64,000 bases of DNA from Bacteroidales bacterium (GTDB taxonomy: Bacteria > Bacteroidota > Bacteroidia > Bacteroidales > Paludibacteraceae), in contig DUQG01000008.1 in NCBI GenBank assembly GCA_012837935.1, positions 1-64,000 on the forward strand, in the 5' to 3' direction. Made by a program: the position numbers and the translations under genes. The notes under the pieces are model-generated. The model made no database searches, had not been told where the DNA came from, and saw only the letters and a list, made by a program, of their open reading frames with translations. Shown in pieces: positions 7,951-17,012 of this stretch (within the stretch, counting starts at the first letter, position 1; each line of letters opens with the position of its first letter).

Positions 7951-10900
7951 TTACCTCATTAAAGGGGATTTTTGAATTGTAAAAGTAATCATTGTTTTTG
8001 TGTTTTTTACACTTTCAGCAAAAATTTTACCATTATTTTTCTTTACAAATTCTGCACAAAGTATCAAACCCAATCCTGTACCTTGTTCACCGTTTGTGCC
8101 TTGTTTTTTGAGTTTGTTTTCTAACTTGAAAAGTTTTTCTACTTCATGTTGCTCCATACCTATTCCGAAATCGGTTACATTTATGGCTACCTCATTACTC
8201 TTTTCATCAGTAGCAATGATTATTTCTCCGTTTTCAAACGAATATTTTATTGCATTGCTGACTAAATTTCGCAAAACCATTTCAGTCATATTTTTATCTG
8301 CAAAAACTTGAATGGATTTACAATCGGTTGCTTTTATTGTCACTTTTTTAAGTTCGGCTTCCGATTTCAATTGTTCTTTCACACTTTCAATAATATCATA
8401 AATATCAAACGCTTCAGACTTTGCCGAAAAATCTTGCTGTTGCGTTACAGCCCAGTAAAGCAACTTTTCAATCAGTTGACTGTTGTTTTTTGCAGTATCG
8501 GCAAGTAGTCTTAAAAATTCTTCGGCTTGTGCTTTGTCCAATGTTTCATAACGTTGATACAGTAAATCAGCCATTTGACTCATTGAACGAGAAGGATTTC
8601 GTAAGTCGTGTGAAATAATAGAGAAAAACTTATCCTTTGTATCCAACTCTTTTTGCAAATTTTCTTCCGAAATACTTAGTTTCTCGTTTGTTTCTTGTAA
8701 TTCAGCCGTGCGTTCTTTCACTGTGTTTTCCAAACGTAAATTTTCTGCCTTCAATTTTTTTTCGCGATACCAGATGTACCAATAAATCGCTAAAGTTAAC
8801 ATTCCTACACATAATAAAATAAACCACCACGACACAAACCAAGGTGTTTTGATAAGAATGAATATCTCGGTTGGCTTGTTGTTAAATTCACCAAACGGAT
8901 TGGAAACTTCTACTAAAAGCGTGTAGCGTCCCCAGCGAAGATTAGTGTATTTTGCGCCTCGTGTTTTTGCATTTACGTACTGCCAATTTTGGTCAAAACC
9001 TTGCAAACAGAACCTGTATTTTAATGTTTTAGCATAAGCAAAATCGGGAGATGTAAAATTAACAGTAAACGAGTTTTCCGAATATTTTAATGTTATTTTT
9101 TGCTTGTTGTTAACGGTTGGAAATCGCAGGGAGTCATTAACAAAAAAATCATACAAAACAGCCGGAAACGCTTCCCAATTTTTTGAAAGGCTATCGGGGT
9201 TAAATATTACAAAGCCGTTGTAGCTGCCGAAAGTAAGATTTCCATCTTGCATTTTACACGATGCGAAAGAAAATTCATCATCGCACAATCCGTGTGCACG
9301 ATAGAAAGTTCGGTACGTGCTTGAGTCTGGATTAAAACAACAAAGTCCCTTAGTGGTGCTTAACCAAAGATTTCCTTTGTTATCTTCCTGAATAGACATC
9401 AGGTTATTATCCGGTAAACCGTTTTCCGATGTAAAGTGTGTGAATTGATGATTCGCTTCATCGTAAAGATTCAAACCTTTGTCTGTACCAACCCAGATTC
9501 GTCCTTTTTTATCCTGATGCAGACAAGTGACATTGTTTGAAGAAATACCCGTGCTGTCCCACGCATGATGTATATAATGTGTGGTTTTTTCGGTAACGGC
9601 ATCGATTCTGTTCAAACCTTTATCCGTTGTTCCATACCAAAGATTTCCGTTTTTGTCTTGCATCAGGCAACTTCCCAAACGGGATGAAATACAATCGTCA
9701 TCCGGTTCACTTAAATCAATAAAACGCCCTGTTTTAGGCTCGTACTTGCAAAATCCCTTTTCGGTAGAAAGACGAATATTGTGTTCAAAATCTTCTGAAA
9801 TGGAACGTATGTAGTTGTCAATCAGTGCGTATTTATTGTGTGGATTTGCTAAAAAGATTGTTGATTTATTGTTTTCCGGATTAAGCATTGCTAAGCCGTT
9901 GTTCGTCCCAATCCATAGTTGGTTTCTGTGGTCAAAATACAAATATGAAATAAGTGAGCCCGGAAGTTGTTTATTGTCAAAGAGATAACGTTCTGTTTCT
10001 TTGCCCTTTTCCATTTTTATCAAACCTTGTTGACATCCAATCCAAATATTTCCTTTTCTGTCAGTTAAAATATAGGTTACATCCGTTACTGCCTGATTAT
10101 CTCTAAAATGTCCCTTCTCAATTGGTTTGAAACTATTGTTTTGAGTATTAAAAATCCAAATACCATTTTTTGCAGCAATCCAAATATTGTTTCCTATTTT
10201 ATGTAAATGGGTTATTTTTTCTATCCCGATAGAGTTTAAGCGTTCAAATTTTTTAAGACGCAAACTCATTTTATAAAACTCATTCTCATTTGAAAACCAC
10301 AACGTACTGTAATCATCGTTGAAAATCATCAAATTATGGTAGTTGCTTATTATTGTCGTATTCGTAACCGGAAAAGAAAACACTTCCGTTGTTAAATTGG
10401 AAATTTGCATTTTCACCAAGTTTCTCGGCGATAATAACCATACATTACCATTTTTGTCAAATGCAAAATCCAGCATTATAAAATCAAACGGCAAATCAAC
10501 TAAATCGCATTTCAGGTAAGGATAATATCGTTGGTGTATATCATAATTCGGACTATTGGGAGCAAGTTTAGGGACGAAACGGTGAAATTGTTTTTCATTA
10601 AAATCATAATATCCCAAATAATGTCCCATTTTCATCCACATTCGCTTATGTTTTTCATCCAAATGCATTTTTAGAGTCGGAAAAATCAATTTTCGGGTTG
10701 GAAAAAAGTGTTTGCCGTCAAAATGTTCTTTATCTCTGTCAAAAAGATTAAGCCCCAATGATTCCCAAGTTACTGCCCAAAGTCTGTTTCTGTCGTCTTC
10801 CAAAAATTGTTTATACCAATTGCCGCCCACTGGACTTTCTATGTATGGACTTACCCAATCGGGTTCTTTAAAGCCTTGTAACGAATAACGTTTTAGTTGT

Positions 10901-12423
10901 TTTGTGTTTTTATCGTAAACATTAAAGCCCGTACCCGAATAAGTGCCTATGTAAATCTTCCCCCTGCTGTCCTGATAAACTGTGGTAACTATATTTTCGT
11001 TGGCAGTAGAAAATGTTAACGGAGCAGATTTGAACGAACGAAAATTTTTGAAAATACTTTCGGATGTGCGACTTTTATCGGAACATTTTATCAATTCGCG
11101 TAAAAAATAATCTTTAAAAATTTCCCGTTCACGCAGAAAGGTTTTTTCATCTATTTTCTGATTTAGAATATTGTATTTGATATTCCCAAAAACTTCGTTT
11201 CTAAACGAAACAGTATCTACGCCGTTCTCTTCCGTTCCTACCCAAAGCAATCCGTCTTTGTCCTGCATTAATGCCGATATGTGATTGGATGACAGGCTTT
11301 TTTCGTTTCCGAAAAGTTGACGGTAATGGCGAAAATAATTCCATTTTTCAGAATAAAACCCAACGCCTTGATTGGTCCCCAACCAAATGTTTTCGTCCTT
11401 ATCTTTATAAACAAAGTAAATGGTATTGGATGGAATGGAAAAGTCGTTCATCGGTTGATTGAAAAAAGATGTTGCAGTTTTTCGCTTCAAATCAATAACT
11501 TGCAAACCATTGTAGCCGCCGACCCAAATCTTATCTTTTTTATCAATCACTGCACGGCAAGGATTTCCTGAAAGGGTAATTCCTTCTATCTTGTTAAATT
11601 CATTTTTTGCTTTGTCAAACACAAACATTTTTTTCTCAAGTCCAAAACCAATGATTTTGCCTTCGGTAGTTTCCACGTAAGAATTTAAATCGAGAAATTG
11701 AGTTCCACGAATGGGGATATTCTCAACTATTTTATTAGGATTGCTATTTTTTATCATTAAAGGTAAAAAACAGCGTCCGCCAATCCAAATATTGTTTTTT
11801 GAATCTTTGAAAATTTGGTGGTAGTAATAATTGCCTTCAAATTCACCGTTTTTATGTGGAATGCGTGTAAACGTCTTTTTCTGAATGTCCATGCGGTCAC
11901 ATGAAGCTGCACGCGTTTCAATCCAAAGATAGCCGTCTTTATCGGCAAGCAAAGCTCTGATGTAATTATTGCTTATACTCTGCCCTTTATCGCTTTGAAA
12001 AAAACGAGTAAATGAATTAGTCTCGCGGTTGTAGCAGTTTAGTCCGTTTGCCGTTCCAATCCAGAGATTACCGTATTTGTCCAATTCAATGCAGGTAACA
12101 AAATTATCCGAAAGGGAATTAGGATTGTCGGTTTGATGCTTGTAAACTGTAAAATTATATCCGTCGAAACGGTTTAAGCCGTTCATAGTTGCAAACCACA
12201 TCATTCCGTTGTAGTCTTGCACCATGCCAAGCACAGTATTATTACTTAATCCATCGCGGGTGGAGATGTTTTGAAAACGTGTGTAGTAATCGGTATGTAC
12301 AATAAAAGATTTTTCTCCTTGCGGAAATGCAAAGAGGGAAATAAAAATGAAAAACACAGATAAAAAACAGCCCTTAAAAATAAATTTTGACTCTTGCTGA
12401 TGAAGGTCGAAGGCATTTTCCAT
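7951..12423 (-). CDS. Giant Reg_prop/Y_Y_Y sensor histidine kinase
   Basis: 1490 residues. After an N-terminal hydrophobic signal/anchor (about 17-35) come many Reg_prop beta-propeller repeats (x-D-x-x-G-x-[LI]-W-x-G-T) running to about residue 1080. A Y_Y_Y domain follows (about 1110-1180, ending WGRYTLLVEV), then one membrane helix (about 1190-1212) and a coiled coil. The HisKA domain has phospho-acceptor His1273 in ISHDLRNPS. The HATPase domain shows the N box NLVSNAIKYS, G1 box DFGIGM and G2 box GTGLGL. The periplasmic propeller architecture matches the sensor half of the hybrid two-component systems that detect oligosaccharides in Bacteroidota. There is no receiver or AraC domain, so signalling passes to the separate regulator 7 bases downstream. 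The ligand cannot be read from sequence. Confidence 0.93.
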   Translation of the reverse strand: MENAFDLHQQESKFIFKGCFLSVFFIFISLFAFPQGEKSFIVHTDYYTRFQNISTRDGLSNNTVLGMVQDYNGMMWFATMNGLNRFDGYNFTVYKHQTDNPNSLSDNFVTCIELDKYGNLWIGTANGLNCYNRETNSFTRFFQSDKGQSISNNYIRALLADKDGYLWIETRAASCDRMDIQKKTFTRIPHKNGEFEGNYYYHQIFKDSKNNIWIGGRCFLPLMIKNSNPNKIVENIPIRGTQFLDLNSYVETTEGKIIGFGLEKKMFVFDKAKNEFNKIEGITLSGNPCRAVIDKKDKIWVGGYNGLQVIDLKRKTATSFFNQPMNDFSIPSNTIYFVYKDKDENIWLGTNQGVGFYSEKWNYFRHYRQLFGNEKSLSSNHISALMQDKDGLLWVGTEENGVDTVSFRNEVFGNIKYNILNQKIDEKTFLREREIFKDYFLRELIKCSDKSRTSESIFKNFRSFKSAPLTFSTANENIVTTVYQDSRGKIYIGTYSGTGFNVYDKNTKQLKRYSLQGFKEPDWVSPYIESPVGGNWYKQFLEDDRNRLWAVTWESLGLNLFDRDKEHFDGKHFFPTRKLIFPTLKMHLDEKHKRMWMKMGHYLGYYDFNEKQFHRFVPKLAPNSPNYDIHQRYYPYLKCDLVDLPFDFIMLDFAFDKNGNVWLLSPRNLVKMQISNLTTEVFSFPVTNTTIISNYHNLMIFNDDYSTLWFSNENEFYKMSLRLKKFERLNSIGIEKITHLHKIGNNIWIAAKNGIWIFNTQNNSFKPIEKGHFRDNQAVTDVTYILTDRKGNIWIGCQQGLIKMEKGKETERYLFDNKQLPGSLISYLYFDHRNQLWIGTNNGLAMLNPENNKSTIFLANPHNKYALIDNYIRSISEDFEHNIRLSTEKGFCKYEPKTGRFIDLSEPDDDCISSRLGSCLMQDKNGNLWYGTTDKGLNRIDAVTEKTTHYIHHAWDSTGISSNNVTCLHQDKKGRIWVGTDKGLNLYDEANHQFTHFTSENGLPDNNLMSIQEDNKGNLWLSTTKGLCCFNPDSSTYRTFYRAHGLCDDEFSFASCKMQDGNLTFGSYNGFVIFNPDSLSKNWEAFPAVLYDFFVNDSLRFPTVNNKQKITLKYSENSFTVNFTSPDFAYAKTLKYRFCLQGFDQNWQYVNAKTRGAKYTNLRWGRYTLLVEVSNPFGEFNNKPTEIFILIKTPWFVSWWFILLCVGMLTLAIYWYIWYREKKLKAENLRLENTVKERTAELQETNEKLSISEENLQKELDTKDKFFSIISHDLRNPSRSMSQMADLLYQRYETLDKAQAEEFLRLLADTAKNNSQLIEKLLYWAVTQQQDFSAKSEAFDIYDIIESVKEQLKSEAELKKVTIKATDCKSIQVFADKNMTEMVLRNLVSNAIKYSFENGEIIIATDEKSNEVAINVTDFGIGMEQHEVEKLFKLENKLKKQGTNGEQGTGLGLILCAEFVKKNNGKIFAESVKNTKTMITFTIQKSPLMR

Positions 12424-12495
12424 ACGTTTTAAAATTTAAAAAACTTTGTATGAATATTTTGGTTTTCATTGCTAATTATGATACTATAAGCAATA

Positions 12496-12503
12496 CAAAT
12501 GTA
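12496..12503 (-). promoter_or_regulatory. Bacteroidota -7 box upstream of the sensor kinase
   Basis: On the minus strand it reads TACATTTG, matching TAnnTTTG, about 73 bases before the kinase start. I see no TTTG element at the usual spacing. Confidence 0.4.
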
Positions 12504-12623
12504 TAAAATATTGTTTGATATTTTATTCCATTTTGCAAAATTCTTTGTAAGAAAAATAATTGAGTTAAATTTGTCTACTAATAAGTAAAATTAATTAAAA
12601 TACAAATAAAGTTAAAGTGTGTC

Positions 12624-12653
12624 TTGATTTTATTAAAATTTATATTATTTTTG
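12624..12653 (+). promoter_or_regulatory. Bacteroidota promoter for the DUF2089 operon
   Basis: TTG (12624-12626), a 19-base spacer, then TATTTTTG (12646-12653). This fits the primary-sigma promoter pattern TTTG-N19-TAnnTTTG and lies 28 bases before the start codon. Confidence 0.65.
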
Positions 12654-12681
12654 TGTCATTATTGATAAGAAAAATAAAACT

Positions 12682-12948
12682 ATGTTACCAACAACTTGTC
12701 CGAGCTGTCAATCACAGCTTAAAGTAATGGCATTAAAATGTGAAAACTGCCAAACAGAAGTTACCGGACTATATGAACTTCCGGTTTTGCTTCGACTTTC
12801 GGAAGAGGAGCTGCGCTTTATTCTCCGCTTTGTAAAAAATAGCGGAAGTCTAAAAGATATGTCGGCGGAACTCAAACTGAGCTACCCGACTGTGCGAAAT
12901 ATGTTAAACGAAATCATTCAAAAAATTCAAAATTATGAAGAAAAATAA
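12682..12948 (+). CDS. DUF2089 family zinc-ribbon/HTH protein
   Basis: 88 residues. The N-terminus is a zinc ribbon with two CxxC pairs (Cys6/Cys9 and Cys20/Cys23). The C-terminal half (from about residue 38) looks like a helix-turn-helix (SLKDMSAELKLSYPTVRNMLNEI). Both features fit the DUF2089 family, generally taken to be small DNA-binding regulators. It has a good promoter and is the first gene of a three-gene operon. Its last 14 bases overlap the start of the YIP1-like membrane gene, suggesting translational coupling. Inference: it may autoregulate the operon, perhaps sensing metal or redox state through the zinc site. Confidence 0.85.
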   Translation: MLPTTCPSCQSQLKVMALKCENCQTEVTGLYELPVLLRLSEEELRFILRFVKNSGSLKDMSAELKLSYPTVRNMLNEIIQKIQNYEEK

Positions 12949-13516
12949 CAATTGGAGTTTACTTTGGAATCCCTTTACACGCGTTGCCGGATGGCAAGCT
13001 TTCGGCATCGGAATAATCATCGTGCTTATTTCGGCAGTAGTAGCAAGTTTCGGCAATCTGGCTTTTGACGGAGCGATTGATGCGCATTTTGGAGATAATA
13101 TCACTATCGCTGAATCGCTTGTAGTAACAGGAATAAGCTTGCTTTCTATCGTGCTTAGCATGTGGGTAGTGGCTTTGATTATTTCCAAGAATTTCCGCTT
13201 TGTGGATATTTTGGGAACTATGACATTAGCACGAGCACCGTATCTTATATTGGCAGTATTGTCGCCGCTTGCAACTTTCCCGAGTACTGAGCAAATGCTT
13301 AAAAATCCGATGATTATACTCGATTATCCATCTGTTTTGATGTTTGGAATAATTGCCGTGCCGATTGTGGTTTGGGTTATTGCTTTGATGTACAATGGAT
13401 TAAAGGTTTCTGCGGGTGCAAAAGGTGCTAAACTGACGATTGGTTTTATCGGAGGAGTTCTTGTAGCTGAAGTTATCTCTATATTAATTATTATCTTAAT
13501 TCGATATTTGTCATGA
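12935..13516 (+). CDS. YIP1-family integral membrane protein
   Basis: 193 residues with about five hydrophobic helices (roughly 20-42, 62-90, 100-120, 132-152, 165-190). The opening LLWNPFTRVAGWQAF and the interhelical FVDILGTMTLARAPYLIL resemble bacterial members of the Yip1 domain family, whose biochemical role is unclear. It overlaps the DUF2089 gene by 14 bases and the hydrolase gene by 4 bases (ATGA), so the three genes form a tightly coupled unit. The function is probably linked to the envelope-directed hydrolase downstream, but that is inferred from position only. Confidence 0.8.
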   Translation: MKKNNNWSLLWNPFTRVAGWQAFGIGIIIVLISAVVASFGNLAFDGAIDAHFGDNITIAESLVVTGISLLSIVLSMWVVALIISKNFRFVDILGTMTLARAPYLILAVLSPLATFPSTEQMLKNPMIILDYPSVLMFGIIAVPIVVWVIALMYNGLKVSAGAKGAKLTIGFIGGVLVAEVISILIIILIRYLS

Positions 13517-14907
13517 AAGGTTTACTATCACTATTTGCAATTTTGTTTATCACGTTTTCCGCTTACTCTCAGGATATTATCGGAAAATGGAACGGTGCGC
13601 TGAAAATTCAAAGCACGCAGCTCAGACTTGTTTTTAATATCGAAAAATCAGGCGAAGGCTACAAATCTACTATGGATAGTCCCGACCAAGGCGCTACGGG
13701 TATTCCGTGCGATGAAACAACTTTCGCGGACAATGTGCTGAAAATCAAAATTAATTCTATTGGAGCGAGTTATGAAGGTGTGTTTAGAAACGATAGCATT
13801 ATTGGTGCTTTCACTCAAATGGGGATGAAATTTTCGCTTGATTTTAGTCGGGAAGAGGTAGAAAAGCAGGAACTGAAGCGTCCGCAAGAACCCAAACCGC
13901 CATTCCCTTATTACACGGAAGAGGTAAAGTTTGAAAACAAAAAAGACGGAAACACTCTTGCCGGAATTTTGACTTTGCCAAGTAAAAAGGGGAAATATCC
14001 CGTGGTTGTGCTGATTTCAGGAAGCGGACCGCAAAACCGTGATGAAGAGTTGTTTGGGCATAAACCTTTTCTGGTGATTGCCGACTATTTGACCCGTAAC
14101 GGAATTGGCGTACTTCGCTACGATGACCGCGGAACGGCGGAATCGACCGGAGATTTCAACAAAGCTACCACGTTCGATTTATCCAACGATGCCGAAAGTG
14201 CTGTGGAGTATCTGCTTACCAGAAAAGAGGTAAATAAAAAGAAAATCGGTCTGATGGGACACAGCGAAGGCGGAATTATTGCCCCGATAGTTGCTGCGAG
14301 AAATAAAAAAGTTTCCTTTATCGTGCTGCTTGCCGGAACGGGTGTGCGAGGCGATGAATTACTTTTGATGCAGCAGCGAGCTATTGCCAAAGCTTCCGGA
14401 GCTCCTGAATCTGCGGTCTTGGAAAACGAAAAACTAAACAAACCGCTTTTTAAGCAAATTATTAATGCGACCGATACGGTGAGTTTACGTACAGATTTGA
14501 CTGAAATACTGAAAAAAAGTCTGGATAGTAATCCGATGCTAAAAGCGCAATTGACTGCCGAGCAAATGGAGCAAATGGTTAAAGAAACGGTTAATCGCTT
14601 GATGTCGCCTTGGATACTTTACTTTATCAAGCACGACCCTTATCCTGTACTGAAAAAAGTCAAATGTCCTACGCTGGTATTGAATGGTTCCAATGATCTG
14701 CAAGTTCCCGCTCACGAAAACCTTTTTGCTATCCGAAAAGCCTTTGCTGAAAGTGGAAATAAAAAACTGACAGCAATCGAGTTGGAAGGCTTAAATCATC
14801 TTTTTCAAGAAAGCAAAACCGGACTTCCGGCTGAATATGGCGAAATTGAGCAAACATTTTCACCAAAAGCATTGAAAGAGATTTTAAAATGGATAAAAAA
14901 GCAGTAG
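13513..14907 (+). CDS. Secreted alpha/beta hydrolase
   Basis: 464 residues with a signal peptide (MKGLLSLFAILFITFSAYSQ). A beta-rich N-terminal domain (about 21-120, IIGKWNGALKI...) is followed by an alpha/beta-hydrolase fold. This shows the oxyanion region LISGSGPQNRDE (168-179), the nucleophile elbow GHSEGG with Ser251, a candidate acid in LNGSNDLQV and a candidate His in LEGLNHLFQ. This two-domain arrangement matches the Bacteroidota family annotated as alpha/beta hydrolase or S9-like peptidase; the substrate (ester or peptide) cannot be assigned. The start overlaps the previous stop as ATGA. No terminator is obvious directly after the stop; the next gene has its own promoter. Confidence 0.88.
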   Translation: MKGLLSLFAILFITFSAYSQDIIGKWNGALKIQSTQLRLVFNIEKSGEGYKSTMDSPDQGATGIPCDETTFADNVLKIKINSIGASYEGVFRNDSIIGAFTQMGMKFSLDFSREEVEKQELKRPQEPKPPFPYYTEEVKFENKKDGNTLAGILTLPSKKGKYPVVVLISGSGPQNRDEELFGHKPFLVIADYLTRNGIGVLRYDDRGTAESTGDFNKATTFDLSNDAESAVEYLLTRKEVNKKKIGLMGHSEGGIIAPIVAARNKKVSFIVLLAGTGVRGDELLLMQQRAIAKASGAPESAVLENEKLNKPLFKQIINATDTVSLRTDLTEILKKSLDSNPMLKAQLTAEQMEQMVKETVNRLMSPWILYFIKHDPYPVLKKVKCPTLVLNGSNDLQVPAHENLFAIRKAFAESGNKKLTAIELEGLNHLFQESKTGLPAEYGEIEQTFSPKALKEILKWIKKQ

Positions 14908-15044
14908 TTTGAGTATTTTCCCTTGAATACCACAATAATGTCATTTCTAATCTTTCTGTTGGCAGAAATTTCCATGTGTAACGGACGTTGAATAAGATGT
15001 GTCTTCATAACTCCAATGCGTACCTAAATATTTCATATAAAAAA

Positions 15045-15115
15045 TTGCACATGTCAGGTAAAATGATTACTTTTAGGGTGTTAAGTAAAAAACAACACTC
15101 ACCCGACACATGCAA
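15045..15115. repeat. Nested hairpin in intergenic region
   Basis: The gap 14908-15294 holds no credible gene. TTGCACATGTCAGGT (15045-15059) pairs imperfectly, 12 of 15, with the segment at 15101-15115. Inside it GGGTGTT (15076-15082) pairs with AACAC plus CACCC ending at 15104. It could be a structured RNA 3' of the hydrolase operon or a degenerate mobile repeat. Confidence 0.4.
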
Positions 15116-15244
15116 GACAAAAACACAAAAAAATCTCATTTTATGTCAATTACGATATTATTCGAAATAATCGAAAAAAGTCGTGTAAAGAATTATTTTT
15201 TTGAACTGTTTTTTAAAAATGAGCTGTTTAGATAAAAAAATGAC

Positions 15245-15252
15245 TATCTTTG
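15245..15252 (+). promoter_or_regulatory. Bacteroidota -7 box
   Basis: TATCTTTG lies 42 bases before the ATG at 15295. It argues against an upstream TTG start at 15250, which would lie within the promoter itself. Confidence 0.55.
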
Positions 15253-15294
15253 TCTTTTGAATTTTTAATTTTTAACCTAAAAACAGATAATAAA

Positions 15295-16143
15295 ATGGCT
15301 ACAAACAAAAAAATTACTCGTGTAGAGGGCAGTGGTAAGACTGCTAGTCAGGCTACTTGGAAGCCTACGGAAGAGAATAAATCTAAAGCTACTCGAAATC
15401 GCGTTATTGCTGCTATATTGTGGGTTTTGGCAGTAGTGGCTCAACTCATTGCTATTAGGCATATTATCCAAGTTGTGCCAATAAAGATGTGGTTTGTAAT
15501 AGTACTTATAGTGGTTGATTTAGCTTTGGCAATAGTTGGTTCTATACTTTGGAAAAAGTCAAATCGCTTAGATCCACCTTCGGAGAAAAACAAGTTTTTG
15601 TTCTTTCTACAGTCGCAACTTGGACTATTTACCGCTATAATAGCGTTTTTGCCACTTGTTATAGTAATCTTTACTAACAAAAATTTAGACGGCAAGCAGA
15701 AAGGAATTCTTGGTGGTATCGCTATAGCTGCTTTGGTGGCAGCAGGCTTGGTTGGAACAGACTTTAATCCACCTTCGGTAGAGCAATACACTCAGGATTC
15801 TAATTATGTAAAAGAGCTTATGGGTAGCGACTATGTTTATTGGACAAAGTCAGGTTCTAAATATCACCTATATCAAGACTGCCAACATCTGAAGGGCGAT
15901 AGAACAACTGAGATTTTTGAAGGAGGCTCTGTTTCGGATGCCTATGCAAATAATTCTCGTATTAAACCTACTTTGGAGTCGCTTTGTAAGACTTGCGAAA
16001 ACCGTGCAGCAAAAGAGAAAGGCTGGTCACCCGAAGACTTAGAGAAAGCTAAGGAGAAGGCTGCTGCAATAGGTGGCGAAGTAGTATCGGACGTGGTGCC
16101 GGAAGAGGTACAACTGCCTGCGGAGGAGACAATCACTGAATAA
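15295..16143 (+). CDS. Unrecognised membrane protein with YHxxxxC...CxxC motif domain
   Basis: 282 residues from ATG 15295, chosen because a -7 promoter box overlaps any earlier start. A charged N-terminus (about 1-33) is followed by about four hydrophobic helices: two between 34 and 85, one near 100-118 and one near 128-146. A hydrophilic C-terminal domain contains WTKSGSKYHLYQDCQHL and, some 35 residues on, LCKTC. The spacing W-T-x-x-G-x-x-Y-H...C...C-x-x-C resembles the small cysteine/histidine motif found at the C-termini of some nuclease and ComEC-like proteins, probably metal-binding. The tail is Glu/Val-rich. I do not recognise a named family. It stands alone between intergenic repeats. 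Confidence 0.75.
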   Translation: MATNKKITRVEGSGKTASQATWKPTEENKSKATRNRVIAAILWVLAVVAQLIAIRHIIQVVPIKMWFVIVLIVVDLALAIVGSILWKKSNRLDPPSEKNKFLFFLQSQLGLFTAIIAFLPLVIVIFTNKNLDGKQKGILGGIAIAALVAAGLVGTDFNPPSVEQYTQDSNYVKELMGSDYVYWTKSGSKYHLYQDCQHLKGDRTTEIFEGGSVSDAYANNSRIKPTLESLCKTCENRAAKEKGWSPEDLEKAKEKAAAIGGEVVSDVVPEEVQLPAEETITE

Positions 16144-16388
16144 CTTAGAAACACAAAATCAAACCTATTTTGTTGATTATCAGTAGGTTGTTTGTGTGCT
16201 TAACTAACTGTTGTAATAAAATAATCGTAAGACAAGTTACTGCCGTTCCGAGTTTTCGTGGACGGCAGTTTGCTATTTAAGAAAAGCTAATTTCGGTTCA
16301 ATCTGAAAAGTTGTGGGGAGAAGACAAAAAGAGATGGTTAGTGTATTCTTTATCTAATATCCACCCTCTGAATATAAAATAAAATGAT

Positions 16389-16574
16389 TATCCGCAATTA
16401 TTCCTAATACTTTTTCAGTTGCCACGACTTTTAAGTCGTGGGTAGCTTAAAAGTAAAATACCGGGCTTTAGCCCAAACTTATGTAAATTTTGGCTAAAGC
16501 CATTTTCTTGATGTTTATTGAATCCACGACTTAAAAGTCGTGGCAATTTATTATTATAGGAAACTTTGCGGATA
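16389..16574. repeat. Palindromic repeat (CCACGACTT family), copy 1, with outer inverted ends
   Basis: Outer ends TATCCGC... and ...GCGGATA are inverted. Inside, starting at 16419, are the hairpin CCACGACTT-TT-AAGTCGTGG, the hairpin GGGCTTTAGCCC, the segment TTGGCTAAAGCC and a mirrored terminal hairpin ending at 16546. The same internal order occurs at 19235, 46211 and 48376. Confidence 0.75.
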
Positions 16575-16677
16575 CCCATATAAAATAAAATTAGTTTAAC
16601 GTGAGTTCGATATAAACAAAATATTATATACTTGAAAATAAGGTCAATAAGGTTGGAGTCAGATATTTGTCTTAACT

Positions 16678-16712
16678 CTACTAAGCCTGCCTGCGTCAGG
16701 CAGGCTTAGTAG
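16678..16712. repeat. CCTGCCTG-type REP palindrome, copy 1
   Basis: A perfect 16-base inverted repeat around CGT. The core CCTGCCTG-CGT-CAGGCAGG sits inside an outer CTACTAAG/CTTAGTAG palindrome, as though inserted at its centre. Related cores are at 22494, 24677, 42610 and 53935. Confidence 0.7.
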
Positions 16713-16940
16713 AAATAGAATAAAATGCAAAACAAGACCTTATTATCTTGTTGATAGTCAGCTGTTTATGTCCAACTGTTGTTGGTTTTTTATTTCGAAC
16801 CGACGTTAGTTTAGGATATTTTTTGATGTAAATGTATTCTACTTTTTCATTCTCCCCACAACTTTTTGACTAGAACCCTAACTTCAAAAACTATGTTATA
16901 GCAAGAACTTCGGACATTCGCAAAAAATTATTAGGTTTTA

Positions 16941-16972
16941 TTGCCTATTACTGAAAAAAAGCAGTAATTTTG
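16941..16972 (+). promoter_or_regulatory. Promoter of serC-serA
   Basis: TTG (16941-16943), 21 bases, TAATTTTG (16965-16972), 40 bases before the serC start and outside the mobile element. Confidence 0.6.
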
Positions 16973-17012
16973 CGACATTGTCTTAAAATCAATTCATATA
17001 AAATTTAGAAAG

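Larger units (their letters stand above)
16295..16877. mobile_element. MITE-like element 1 with terminal inverted repeats
   Basis: 583 bases, no gene. The left end GGTTCAATCTGAAAAG... and the reverse complement of the right end GGTTCTAGTCAAAAAG... match at 23 of 28 positions, including GTTGTGGGGAGAA. The flanks CTAATTTC (16287-16294) and CTAACTTC (16878-16885) agree at 7 of 8 bases, as expected of an 8-bp target duplication. Inside are two further palindromic elements. A shorter sister lies at 19169-19495, so serC-serA is bracketed. Confidence 0.65.

Noticed and set aside
14988-15170. 60-codon open frame in the gap after the hydrolase
   Set aside because: Its translation follows an imperfect hairpin and has no recognisable features; base composition is that of non-coding DNA.
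15250-15294. Earlier start for the unassigned membrane protein
   Set aside because: The TTG at 15250 overlaps the TATCTTTG promoter box, so transcription would begin after it; ATG 15295 is the first sound start.
16389-16574. CRISPR-like array from repeated CCACGACTT units
   Set aside because: The units are inverted, few and not evenly spaced by unique spacers, and no cas gene is present.
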